Assembly (NCBI RefSeq): GCF_900129215.1
Contig: NZ_FQUQ01000002.1
Location: 992,001-1,056,000 of the forward strand
DNA: 64,000 bases
Reading direction: 5' to 3'
Origin: Pedobacter caeni
GTDB lineage: Bacteria; Bacteroidota; Bacteroidia; Sphingobacteriales; Sphingobacteriaceae
Of the stretch, positions 55,552-62,841 are shown one piece after another. Below the pieces are notes generated by a model. That model ran no database searches and was not told where the DNA came from. It saw nothing but the letters and a program-made list of their open reading frames with translations. The position numbers and the translations under genes are program-made. How positions within the stretch are numbered: position 1 is the stretch's first letter; every line of letters starts with the position of its first letter.

Positions 55552-55647
55552 CAACTACAGGAGATACTCTTCAGCGGCTGAAATCTTTTGCGCTGAAGGG
55601 CGCGGCAAAATCTTTCTATGCCTTTTCAGAGTATACTCCTGTAGTTG
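55552..55647 (+). ncRNA. covarying stem domain of element B (candidate structured RNA)
   Basis: CAACTACAGGAG (55552-55563) pairs with CTCCTGTAGTTG (55636-55647), and ATACTC (55564-55569) pairs with GAGTAT (55629-55634), A55635 bulged at the same place as in copy A. The core between (TTCAGCGGCTGAAATC onward to CTTTTC) is the same as in copy A. All stem differences from copy A are compensated. Confidence 0.65.
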
Positions 55648-55902
55648 AAGAAATCCTGCATAGATTTAAGGTTCGCTCCATAGGCTAAACCTCGACCCGG
55701 GTCTTAGCAGATTTCAAAGGAGTTGTGAGGGGAGGCAGGGTTGTTCAATTGGGTTGTGTTAAAGTTGAGTCGGGTATTTAATTGAAGATCGGTAGATTTT
55801 TTAATTGGATTGTGTTGAAGTTGAATAGCGTATTTATTTAGGATAGGTAGATTTTTCAATTTGCTAGGTTAAAGTTGAAGATGGTCTTTAATTGAGTATT
55901 GG

Positions 55903-56067
55903 CTGCTCAATTGGGTGATGTAAAGGTTGAATAACATGTTTATTGAGGGAGGGTGGTCTGCTCAATTGAGTGATGCAAAGGTTGAGTAACATGTTTATAG
56001 AGGGAAGGTGGTCTGTTTAATTGAGTGATGTAAAGGTTGAGTAACATGTTTATTGAGGGAAGGTGCA
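55903..56067 (+). repeat. three tandem 55-bp repeats inside element B
   Basis: Units start at 55903, 55958 and 56013, each beginning CTGCTCAATTG or CTGTTTAATTG and containing AACATGTTTAT; a fourth partial unit runs to about 56090. Identity between units is about 90 percent by eye. Copy A has no counterpart in this register. Confidence 0.85.
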
Positions 56068-56231
56068 TTAGTCAATTGAACGATGTGAAAGGTATACGCT
56101 CAAATTGCATCATGCTGAGGAGCAATCATTTTTTTTAACAAAAATGTCCCTCTGCTTTGAAGACATTCGAATATTTGCCCTTCAGCAAAGATTCGGGGAT
56201 GAAAAGGAGATGGGATTTTTTTGTAACACTT

Positions 56232-56365
56232 AATTTCTCCTAACAGAAAACAACATAACAAAAAACAACATAGCAAAGAAAGCGACTTACAGAAAAAAAA
56301 AGCAGTTTAAAAGAAAAGACCGGTTTCAACTAAATGAAACCGGTCGTTTTTATAGGTGTTGAGCT
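56232..56365. other. spacer after element B with asnS terminator
   Basis: An A-rich stretch with AACAACATA repeated (56244-56277) leads to the hairpin at 56318-56345. No gene. Confidence 0.5.
56318..56345 (-). terminator. intrinsic terminator of asnS
   Basis: GACCGGTTTCA (56318-56328) pairs perfectly with TGAAACCGGTC (56335-56345). On the minus strand it is followed by TTTTCTTTT. It is 21 bp past the asnS stop. Confidence 0.9.
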
Positions 56366-57814
56366 TTAAAACTCAGCGTTTCTCGGGAAACGTGGAAAAG
56401 CAATTACATCTCTGATGTTCGTCATTCCACTTACAAAAAGTACAAGTCTTTCGAAGCCTAAGCCGAATCCTGCATGTGGAGCTGTTCCAAAACGTCTGGT
56501 GTCTAAATACCACCACAGTTCTTCTTGTGGGATGTTCAGTTCTTCCATTCTCTGTACAAGCTTATCCATACGTTCTTCTCTGGCTGATCCGCCGATCATT
56601 TCTCCGATTCCAGGGAAAAGGATGTCCATTGCGGCTACTGTTTTTCTGCCTTCTGCATCTGGTTCATTCTGACGCATGTAGAATGACTTGATGTCGGCAG
56701 GGTAGTCGGTTAAGATCACTGGCTTTTTGAAATGTTTTTCTACCAGGTAGCGTTCGTGCTCCGATTGAAGGTCTGCTCCCCATTCATCAATAAGGTATTT
56801 GAATTGTTTCTTTTGATTTGGTTTTGAAGACCTTAGGATTGCGATGGCTTCAGTATAAGTCAGGCGCTGGAAATCATTGTCCAGGCAGAAGTTTAATTTT
56901 TCAATTAAAGAGAGCTCACTGCGCTCGTTCTGTGGTTTGGTTTTTTCCTCTTCCAGCAGTCGGTTGTTCAGGAATTCTATTTCTTCTTTGCAGTTTTTTA
57001 CGGCGTAGCTGATGACGTATTTCATCATGTCTTCTGCCAGTTGCATGTTGTCTTCAAGGTCGGCAAAAGCAACCTCAGGTTCAACCATCCAGAATTCAGC
57101 AAGGTGACGGGTGGTATTTGAGTTTTCAGCTCTGAATGTAGGGCCGAAAGTATAGATCTGTCCAAAGGCCATGGCGGCAAGCTCGCCCTCCAGCTGACCG
57201 GATACGGTAAGGTTAGTTGCGCGGGCAAAGAAATCCTGTGAGAAATCTACTTTACCGTCTTCTGTACGTGGGGTGTTGTCGAAGTCTAAAGTAGTCACTT
57301 TAAACATTTCTCCTGCACCTTCAGCATCAGAGGCCGTAATTACCGGGGTATGCATGTAGACGAAACCACGGTCATTATAAAACTGATGAATCGCGAAAGC
57401 CAGGGCATGACGTAATTTGAAAACTGCATTGAAGGTATTGGTGCGGAAACGTAAATGGGCAATTTCCCTCAGGAATTCCAAGCTGTGTTTCTTAGGTTGT
57501 AACGGAAATTTTTCCGGATCGCTATCACCTAATATTTCAATGGAATTTGCTTTTATATCAACTCTCTGACCTTTACCAACGGACTCTACGATAATTCCGG
57601 TAACGGATATGGCAGCTCCTGTAGTAATGCGTTTTAATAAATCTTCAGGGGTATTATTAAAGTCAACAACAATCTGGATATTTCCCATGCAGGAACCATC
57701 ATTTATTGCAATAAACTGATTGTTACGGAAGGTACGAACCCAACCCATAACGGTTACTTCTCTGTCGAACTGCTCTGTCTCTAACAGGCTTTTTACTTTT
57801 TCTCGTTTTATCAT
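56366..57814 (-). CDS. asnS: asparaginyl-tRNA synthetase
   Basis: 482 residues from the ATG at 57814; the frame opens 42 bp earlier but the N-terminus [12 protein letters not shown] is the standard one. OB-fold anticodon domain at 15-110 ([20 protein letters not shown]), class II core with motif 2 [25 protein letters not shown] sequence and motif 3 [15 protein letters not shown]. The NTTRHLAEF wording is that of AsnRS rather than AspRS. It charges tRNA-Asn. Monocistronic, bounded by a strong terminator; divergent from the kinase at 57957. Confidence 0.97.
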   Translation of the reverse strand: MIKREKVKSLLETEQFDREVTVMGWVRTFRNNQFIAINDGSCMGNIQIVVDFNNTPEDLLKRITTGAAISVTGIIVESVGKGQRVDIKANSIEILGDSDPEKFPLQPKKHSLEFLREIAHLRFRTNTFNAVFKLRHALAFAIHQFYNDRGFVYMHTPVITASDAEGAGEMFKVTTLDFDNTPRTEDGKVDFSQDFFARATNLTVSGQLEGELAAMAFGQIYTFGPTFRAENSNTTRHLAEFWMVEPEVAFADLEDNMQLAEDMMKYVISYAVKNCKEEIEFLNNRLLEEEKTKPQNERSELSLIEKLNFCLDNDFQRLTYTEAIAILRSSKPNQKKQFKYLIDEWGADLQSEHERYLVEKHFKKPVILTDYPADIKSFYMRQNEPDAEGRKTVAAMDILFPGIGEMIGGSAREERMDKLVQRMEELNIPQEELWWYLDTRRFGTAPHAGFGLGFERLVLFVSGMTNIRDVIAFPRFPRNAEF

Positions 57815-57956
57815 GATTTTATTGTGGAGAGCTTCAAAAATAAGGATTTCATTCAATAAATAAGAGGGAATAGCAGCCTTATATTCAATTGTATAATGAT
57901 TTTTTTTATGAATGTTAATATATTAAGTTTGCGTTTCATTCTCAATCTTCATTAAC

Positions 57957-59291
57957 GTGCTACCAAATCTTAAACTTTCCTTCTGGCAAAATGCCATTGG
58001 TGATGTCTATCGTTTTTCTCTGGAAGAGCGTATTTTTAATACCATGTGCATCTTTGCCTTCTTTGCCATGCTGGTTGAAGCTCCATATAACTATGCGGTA
58101 AACCTGAAGGAGCTGGCCTGGCTTTGCTGTGTATGCATGGTTTTTATTGTCGGACTCTATTACCTGTCCAGGGTTAAAAGAAGGTCTTTGCTATGCATTA
58201 TGATCTTTTGTCTGGCATGTAACCTTGCTTTTGTATTTTGTTATTTCTATAATTCGGGAATTCTTGGGCCCAATATTTTACTTTTTGCACTTTCTTTTTT
58301 TATCATCATTACCATTATTCCCAAGAAACAATATGTGTTTTGGGTGCCTTTTAATATGCTGATTGTGCTGGGGGTATTGGTGGTGGAATTGTATTTTCCG
58401 CATCTGGCACCCAATTTATACCTCAACAATACCGTGAGGACCATTGATTTTGGAGTGACTTATGTGGTATCTGCTACCCTGATTTTCTTTTCAATCAGCT
58501 ATATGCGAAAGAATTATGACCATGAGCGTGCTTCGGTAGAGGAGAGGAACCACGCAATTGAAGTGCAGAACGAAGAGATCCTTCTTCAGAAGCGCGAACT
58601 GGAATACCTGAATCAGGAAAAAGACAGGCTGCTTTCTATTGTAGCTCACGATGTGAGGATGCCATTGAGTTCGATACAGGGATATCTCGAACTGTTGAAT
58701 TCTGTTGGACTGGAAGAGGGGGAGAAGCATTTTATAGAAGGTCAATTGCTGGAGATTACCCGGGATACTTCAGAGATGCTGATGAACTTGTTGTCCTGGT
58801 CAAGGACACAGATGATGGGTGCAACTGTTCAGTTGAAATCATTGGATGTGAATGATGCGCTGAAGAACTGGTTGAAGATTGAAAAGTCAATAGCAGATAA
58901 AAAGGGGATACGTTTGAATGTTTTAACCGCCGGACAGCTAAACGTAATGGCTGATCATGATATGTTGCATCTGGTGATCAGAAACCTTGTGTCAAATGCG
59001 ATAAAGTTTACACCTATTGGAGGAGAGATTGTAGTTTCTACCAGATACAGGGACGCAGAAGGACTGATCATTATTTCTGACAATGGAATCGGCATTTCGG
59101 CTGATAAACAAGAAAGCCTGTTCCAGCTTAAGGCTTCTGCTACTTATGGCACTAATAACGAAAAAGGAATCGGTCTGGGGCTTTTGTTATGTAAAGAGTT
59201 TACAGAACAACAACAAGGTAAAATTTGGTTTGAAAGTAAACTGGAAAAAGGCTCTGTTTTTTATGTTTCCTTTAAATTGGATGGCTTTTAA
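57957..59291 (+). CDS. membrane sensor histidine kinase
   Basis: 444 residues from a GTG start. Six hydrophobic segments fill residues 25-185, a coiled linker (EVQNEEILLQKRELEYLNQEK) follows, then HisKA with the phospho-acceptor in LLSIVAHDVRMPLSSIQGYL and HATPase boxes HLVIRNLVSNAIKFTP, IISDNGIGIS and EKGIGLGLLLCKEF. No response-regulator gene is adjacent. TAAGTTTG at 57924-57931 is a plausible -7 element. The signal is unknown; the N-terminal domain resembles the 5TM/7TM-type membrane sensors without extracellular part. Confidence 0.93.
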   Translation: MLPNLKLSFWQNAIGDVYRFSLEERIFNTMCIFAFFAMLVEAPYNYAVNLKELAWLCCVCMVFIVGLYYLSRVKRRSLLCIMIFCLACNLAFVFCYFYNSGILGPNILLFALSFFIIITIIPKKQYVFWVPFNMLIVLGVLVVELYFPHLAPNLYLNNTVRTIDFGVTYVVSATLIFFSISYMRKNYDHERASVEERNHAIEVQNEEILLQKRELEYLNQEKDRLLSIVAHDVRMPLSSIQGYLELLNSVGLEEGEKHFIEGQLLEITRDTSEMLMNLLSWSRTQMMGATVQLKSLDVNDALKNWLKIEKSIADKKGIRLNVLTAGQLNVMADHDMLHLVIRNLVSNAIKFTPIGGEIVVSTRYRDAEGLIIISDNGIGISADKQESLFQLKASATYGTNNEKGIGLGLLLCKEFTEQQQGKIWFESKLEKGSVFYVSFKLDGF

Positions 59292-59588
59292 TTGTGTTTC
59301 ATTGAGTTTAGTGTGATTTTTATTTGTTTTTATGTCTTTTTTCTATGTTAATTTTGAATTATCGTCTATTTATTTTTGTTTTTCATTTATATTTTGATTT
59401 TTATAACTGTTTTTGTTATTTTTTTTTAATATTATTTTGGTGTTTTTGACAGTTTTATAGATTTATTGGTTGATTATTGTAATTTATTTGTGTGTTTTTA
59501 TGATTTTGTGATTTTATTTTTAAATAAATTGTGTTTTTTGTCTTTAAGTTCTATATTTGTGTCAGCTCGTTTAATTTATATTTGGTTA
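59292..59588. other. T-rich low-complexity intergenic stretch
   Basis: About 300 bp with strong strand bias: mostly T on the plus strand, few C, with repeated TTTTTnTGTTTTTATG-like runs. No open frame, no DnaA-box cluster, no repeat unit of fixed length. It contains a promoter-like pair near its end (59529-59559). Confidence 0.7.
59529..59559 (+). promoter_or_regulatory. Bacteroidota-type promoter in intergenic DNA
   Basis: TTG (59529-59531), 20-bp gap, TATATTTG (59552-59559): an exact match to both elements. No ORF follows; an intrinsic terminator lies 30 bp on. Confidence 0.55.
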
Positions 59589-59630
59589 AAGAAGCCTCCC
59601 GTTGGATGACTGGAGGCTTCTTGTATTTTA
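59563..59630 (+). ncRNA. candidate small RNA
   Basis: Transcription from the promoter at 59529-59559 would begin near 59563 and stop at the hairpin 59589-59622, giving a transcript of roughly 65 nt with a 26-nt single-stranded head and an 11-bp hairpin. It may instead be only the terminator of the upstream kinase gene. Confidence 0.35.
59589..59622 (+). terminator. intrinsic terminator
   Basis: AAGAAGCCTCC (59589-59599) and GGAGGCTTCTT (59612-59622) pair perfectly around a 12-base loop; TTGTATTTT follows. It ends the kinase transcript or the candidate small RNA. Confidence 0.85.
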
Positions 59631-59663
59631 GACCTTCCTCATCCAAAAAATAAGGGCATAAAA

Positions 59664-59693
59664 AAAGGCCAATTGAATAAACAATTGACCTTT
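59664..59693 (-). terminator. intrinsic terminator of sucC
   Basis: On the minus strand AAAGGTCAATTG pairs with CAATTGGCCTTT (one mismatch), followed by a run of Ts. It is 25 bp past the sucC stop codon. Confidence 0.85.
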
Positions 59694-59717
59694 CTGTTTT
59701 GGTTTGATTACCTGATA

Positions 59718-60908
59718 CTAAGAAAGTACTTTGGTAACTAAAGCAGCAGCATCTTTCAATGCGATTGCAGAATATACTTTTAATCCTGACTCATCAATTA
59801 ACTGTTTAGCTTCAGCGGCATTTGTACCTTGTAAGCGACAGATGATTGGAACAGGGATATCTCCGATTTCTTTGTAAGCATCAATTACACCTTGAGCAAC
59901 ACGGTCACAACGAACAATACCACCAAAGATATTGATCAGGATCGCTTTTACATTAGGGTCTTTAAGGATGATGTTAAAACCAGCTTTTACTGTTTGTGCG
60001 TTTGCAGTTCCACCTACGTCAAGGAAGTTAGCAGGCTCACCACCAGCAATTTTGATGATGTCCATAGTCGCCATAGCTAAACCAGCACCGTTAACCATAC
60101 AGCCAACATTACCATCTAATTTCACATAGTTTAAGTTCGATTCGCTTGCTTCAACATCTGTTGGATCTTCTTCCAGTTTATCACGCATTGCTGCATAATC
60201 AGGATGACGGAACAATGCGTTTTCATCTAAATCAACTTTAGCATCTACAGCGATGATTTTGTCATCAGAAGTTTTCAATACCGGGTTGATTTCAAACATC
60301 GCAGAGTCAATGCTGTCATACGCTTTGTAAAGCGCAGTCACAAATTTCACCATCTCTTTGAAAGCAGCTCCGCTCAATCCAAGATTGAAGGCTACCTTAC
60401 GGGCCTGGAATCCTTGAAGACCAACTTTAGGGTCAATCTCTTCTTTGAATATCAGATGAGGTGTTTTTTCTGCTACTTCTTCAATATCCATTCCACCTTC
60501 GGTAGAATACATAATGATGTTTTTGCCCGTTGCACGGTTTAACAATACACCAACATAGAACTCTTTAGTTTCTGAAGCTCCAGGATAATAAACATCCTGT
60601 GCAACTAAAATTTTGTTTACTTTCTTACCTTCAGGACCAGTTTGCGGGGTTACCAATTGCATGCCCAGGATCGCAGCAGCTCTTTCTTTAACCTCATCAA
60701 GGTTCTTGGCTAGTTTTACACCTCCGCCTTTACCTCTTCCGCCTGCATGGATTTGTGCTTTAATCACAACCCAATCAGAATTGAAGTCAGTTTTCATTTT
60801 TTTAGCAGCTTCTACAGCCTGCTCAACCGTGTCGGCAACAATGCCTTCTTGTACGGCTACACCAAAACTTTTAAGTATTTCTTTACCTTGATATTCGTGG
60901 ATATTCAT
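59718..60908 (-). CDS. sucC: succinyl-CoA synthetase (ADP-forming) beta subunit
   Basis: 396 residues from the ATG at 60908 ([17 protein letters not shown] is the family start; seven further codons upstream are not used). ATP-grasp domain at 1-235 ([36 protein letters not shown]) and CoA-ligase C-terminal domain with [14 protein letters not shown] and [18 protein letters not shown]. It converts succinyl-CoA to succinate with ATP formation, together with SucD, which is not adjacent here. TAGATTTG at 60927-60934 (minus) is a likely promoter element. Confidence 0.98.
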   Translation of the reverse strand: MNIHEYQGKEILKSFGVAVQEGIVADTVEQAVEAAKKMKTDFNSDWVVIKAQIHAGGRGKGGGVKLAKNLDEVKERAAAILGMQLVTPQTGPEGKKVNKILVAQDVYYPGASETKEFYVGVLLNRATGKNIIMYSTEGGMDIEEVAEKTPHLIFKEEIDPKVGLQGFQARKVAFNLGLSGAAFKEMVKFVTALYKAYDSIDSAMFEINPVLKTSDDKIIAVDAKVDLDENALFRHPDYAAMRDKLEEDPTDVEASESNLNYVKLDGNVGCMVNGAGLAMATMDIIKIAGGEPANFLDVGGTANAQTVKAGFNIILKDPNVKAILINIFGGIVRCDRVAQGVIDAYKEIGDIPVPIICRLQGTNAAEAKQLIDESGLKVYSAIALKDAAALVTKVLS

Positions 60909-60926
60909 TTGCTGAAAAAATTTGTC

Positions 60927-60934
60927 CAAATCTA
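60927..60934 (-). promoter_or_regulatory. TAnnTTTG element upstream of sucC
   Basis: TAGATTTG on the minus strand, ending 18 bp before the sucC ATG. No clear TTG at -33. It lies close to the lolD element on the other strand, so the two divergent promoters would overlap. Confidence 0.45.
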
Positions 60935-60960
60935 CAATTTCAGATTGGTTTTAAAAACAG

Positions 60961-60968
60961 TAAGTTTG
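60961..60968 (+). promoter_or_regulatory. TAnnTTTG element five bases before lolD
   Basis: TAAGTTTG ends five bases before the ATG at 60974, so the mRNA would have almost no leader. A -33 TTG is not clear (TTT at the right distance). Confidence 0.4.
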
Positions 60969-60973
60969 CATTT

Positions 60974-61624
60974 ATGCTAAAAGCTACAGGTATTAAGAAA
61001 GCTTACGGAAATTTACCCATCCTGAAAGGGGTGGATTTTGAAGTGGCAAAAGGAGAAATTGTGAGTATTATTGGTGCTTCCGGAGCGGGGAAAAGCACAT
61101 TGTTACATATATTGGGGACCTTAGATAAGCCGGATCATGGGACGGTACAATTAAATGGTGCCAAAGTAAATCTCCTGTCGGGCGAGCTGTTGAGTATCTT
61201 TCGTAACAAAAATATAGGCTTTGTTTTTCAATTCCATCACCTGTTGCCTGAATTCAGTGCGCTGGAAAACATTTGTATTCCTGCTTTTATTGCAAAAACC
61301 GGTAAAAAGGAAGCGGAACAACGGGCAATGGAACTGCTGGATCTGTTAGGACTGAAGGACCGTGCAACACATAAACCGAATCAACTTTCCGGAGGAGAAC
61401 AGCAAAGAATCGCAGTAGCAAGGGCATTGATTAACAATCCCGCCATCATATTGGCTGATGAACCTTCCGGGAACCTGGATTCTGCCAATGCAAATGCTTT
61501 ACACGAATTCTTTATCACCCTTAGGGATAACTTTAAACAAACCTTTGTCATCGTGACACATAATGAAGGCCTGGCAAAAATCAGCGACAGGGTCGTTACC
61601 ATGAAAGACGGATTAATCATATAA
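60974..61624 (+). CDS. lolD: lipoprotein-releasing ABC transporter ATPase
   Basis: 216 residues. Walker [11 protein letters not shown]-loop [18 protein letters not shown], signature LSGGEQQR, Walker [13 protein letters not shown] and switch His in IVTHNEGLA. The [10 protein letters not shown] wording is that of LolD, the ATPase that drives release of outer-membrane lipoproteins with LolC/E; other MacB-type ATPases are close, and the permease genes are not here. Divergent from sucC (65 bp); the next gene starts 9 bp on. Confidence 0.9.
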   Translation: MLKATGIKKAYGNLPILKGVDFEVAKGEIVSIIGASGAGKSTLLHILGTLDKPDHGTVQLNGAKVNLLSGELLSIFRNKNIGFVFQFHHLLPEFSALENICIPAFIAKTGKKEAEQRAMELLDLLGLKDRATHKPNQLSGGEQQRIAVARALINNPAIILADEPSGNLDSANANALHEFFITLRDNFKQTFVIVTHNEGLAKISDRVVTMKDGLII

Positions 61625-61633
61625 TATAACATT

Positions 61634-62128
61634 TTGAAACTATTAATTACAGGTGGCAAATCTGCTGCAGCTTTAAAACTGCTGAAAGCTTTTGTCAATG
61701 ACCATATATTACTCGCAGATTATGGCGATATGCCTTCATTCTCGTCTGATGCTTATCAGATGCACTCCTTAGGGGAGAGAAACGACGATACCATCGCACA
61801 TAACTTGTTAAACAACTGTTTGGATGAAGGCGTAGAAATGATACTGCCTTTACATACTTTTGAAATTGAGGCCCTCTCTAAATCAATTGTCCTGTTTGAA
61901 GAATTCGGAATCCGGGTACTGCTTCCTGAAATCAGTAGTCTGGACCAATACCTGAGTACAGAAAAGCAATCCGGCGATTGGATCATCTATCAGAATGGTG
62001 CCGTTTTGTTTCCTTCAGATCCTTCTGATGCGCAGTTAACCCTTGGCACCTCAGCTTTGCTGAATGGTGTTTTTTATACGAAAGCCATTCCGGGAGGACT
62101 TGAAGCAGTCTTATTTACCATCAATTAA
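61634..62128 (+). CDS. preATP-grasp-like domain protein
   Basis: 164 residues from a TTG start (61634); no ATG occurs before residue 33. The beginning KLLITGGKSAAALKLLKAF is a Rossmann-like G-G-x-S loop, followed by ILLADYGDMP, LGERNDDTIAHNLL, GVEMILPLHTFEIEALSKS and FGIRVLLPEISSLDQYLST, the order of the preATP-grasp N-terminal domain of CarB-like ligases. The ATP-grasp domain itself is missing, so no ligase activity is expected. The following short C-terminal part is not recognised. It lies between lolD and the HAD gene in one operon. Confidence 0.7.
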   Translation: MKLLITGGKSAAALKLLKAFVNDHILLADYGDMPSFSSDAYQMHSLGERNDDTIAHNLLNNCLDEGVEMILPLHTFEIEALSKSIVLFEEFGIRVLLPEISSLDQYLSTEKQSGDWIIYQNGAVLFPSDPSDAQLTLGTSALLNGVFYTKAIPGGLEAVLFTIN

Positions 62129-62145
62129 CTACCCATATTACCTTA

Positions 62146-62754
62146 ATGACAACTGAAAAATTTTTAAAAGAAAAACAGGCTTTTGTTTTTGAACTCGATG
62201 ACGTTCTTTATCCTGAGAAAGATTACCTGTTACAGGTATACTACCTGTTTGCGCAGTTTATTGAATATGGAGAACAGTTGAATGCAACAGAAATCCTTCA
62301 GTTCATGCAGGAGAAATATCTGGCAGATGGAGCGGAAGGGATGTTTGAGCAGACGGCAGCGAAATTTGATATTCCATTGAAATACCAGGTGAATTATGAC
62401 CTGCTGTTTCAGAATGCCAGGCTTCCTTTAAAGCTATTGATTTTTAATAAGGTGTTGACCTTTCTGCAGGAAATTGTAGCTCAGGGGAAACAATTGTTCC
62501 TTCTGGTTGATGGAGATCCGGTGATGCAGCTGAACAAGATCAGACAGATGGAATGGAACGGTTTGGAAAGCCATCTTGTTGTTTATTTTGGCGCAGAAAT
62601 TGGGAATAAACCCTCAGCAGCAGGATTGGAGCTGATCATGGATAGGCATGATTTGAAATCGGAGGAGTTGGTGCTTATTGGTCATTCCGATAAGGATATG
62701 GAATGTGCTGCCAAAGCCAGGGTCGATTTTTTTGAGGTTGGCAAACTATTATAA
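62146..62754 (+). CDS. degenerate HAD-superfamily hydrolase
   Basis: 202 residues with the HAD Rossmann fold and helical cap. The position of the nucleophile Asp is Glu16 (FELDDVLYP in place of D-x-D); Asp18 is kept. Motif II is LFLLVDGDP (Val for Thr/Ser), motif III has Lys in GNKPSAAGLELIM, motif IV is LIGHSDKDMECA (His for the first Asp). Loss of the nucleophile and of a Mg ligand suggests a non-catalytic protein, perhaps regulatory. It follows the preATP-grasp-like gene by 17 bp. Confidence 0.8.
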   Translation: MTTEKFLKEKQAFVFELDDVLYPEKDYLLQVYYLFAQFIEYGEQLNATEILQFMQEKYLADGAEGMFEQTAAKFDIPLKYQVNYDLLFQNARLPLKLLIFNKVLTFLQEIVAQGKQLFLLVDGDPVMQLNKIRQMEWNGLESHLVVYFGAEIGNKPSAAGLELIMDRHDLKSEELVLIGHSDKDMECAAKARVDFFEVGKLL

Positions 62755-62784
62755 AAATAATTACGTTAGTATTCGCATAATGAG

Positions 62785-62817
62785 TTGAGGTAATGAGGTT
62801 TAATTATCATAAATTTG
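62785..62817 (+). promoter_or_regulatory. possible promoter of the S41 peptidase gene
   Basis: TTG (62785-62787), a 22-bp gap (longer than the ideal 19-21) and TAAATTTG (62810-62817), which lies 25 bp before the ATG at 62842. Confidence 0.45.
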
Positions 62818-62841
62818 TTATGATCTAACTCTATTAACTCT

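Larger units (their letters stand above)
55517..56231 (+). repeat. long structured intergenic element, copy B
   Basis: Starts with TTCCGCTCTTG directly after the stop codon of the FMN protein. Left domain 55517-55732 with stem 55552-55569/55629-55647 and a core nearly identical to copy A; centre 55733-56100 of degenerate TTAATTGA-type units ending in three 55-bp repeats; right domain 56101-56231 with an 87-nt hairpin (56138-56224) identical at its tip to copy A. It is about 185 bp longer than copy A, all in the centre. No coding frame spans it. Confidence 0.85.

Noticed and set aside
55903..56067. CRISPR array
   Set aside because: Repeats are contiguous 55-bp units without unique spacers, and no cas gene is present.
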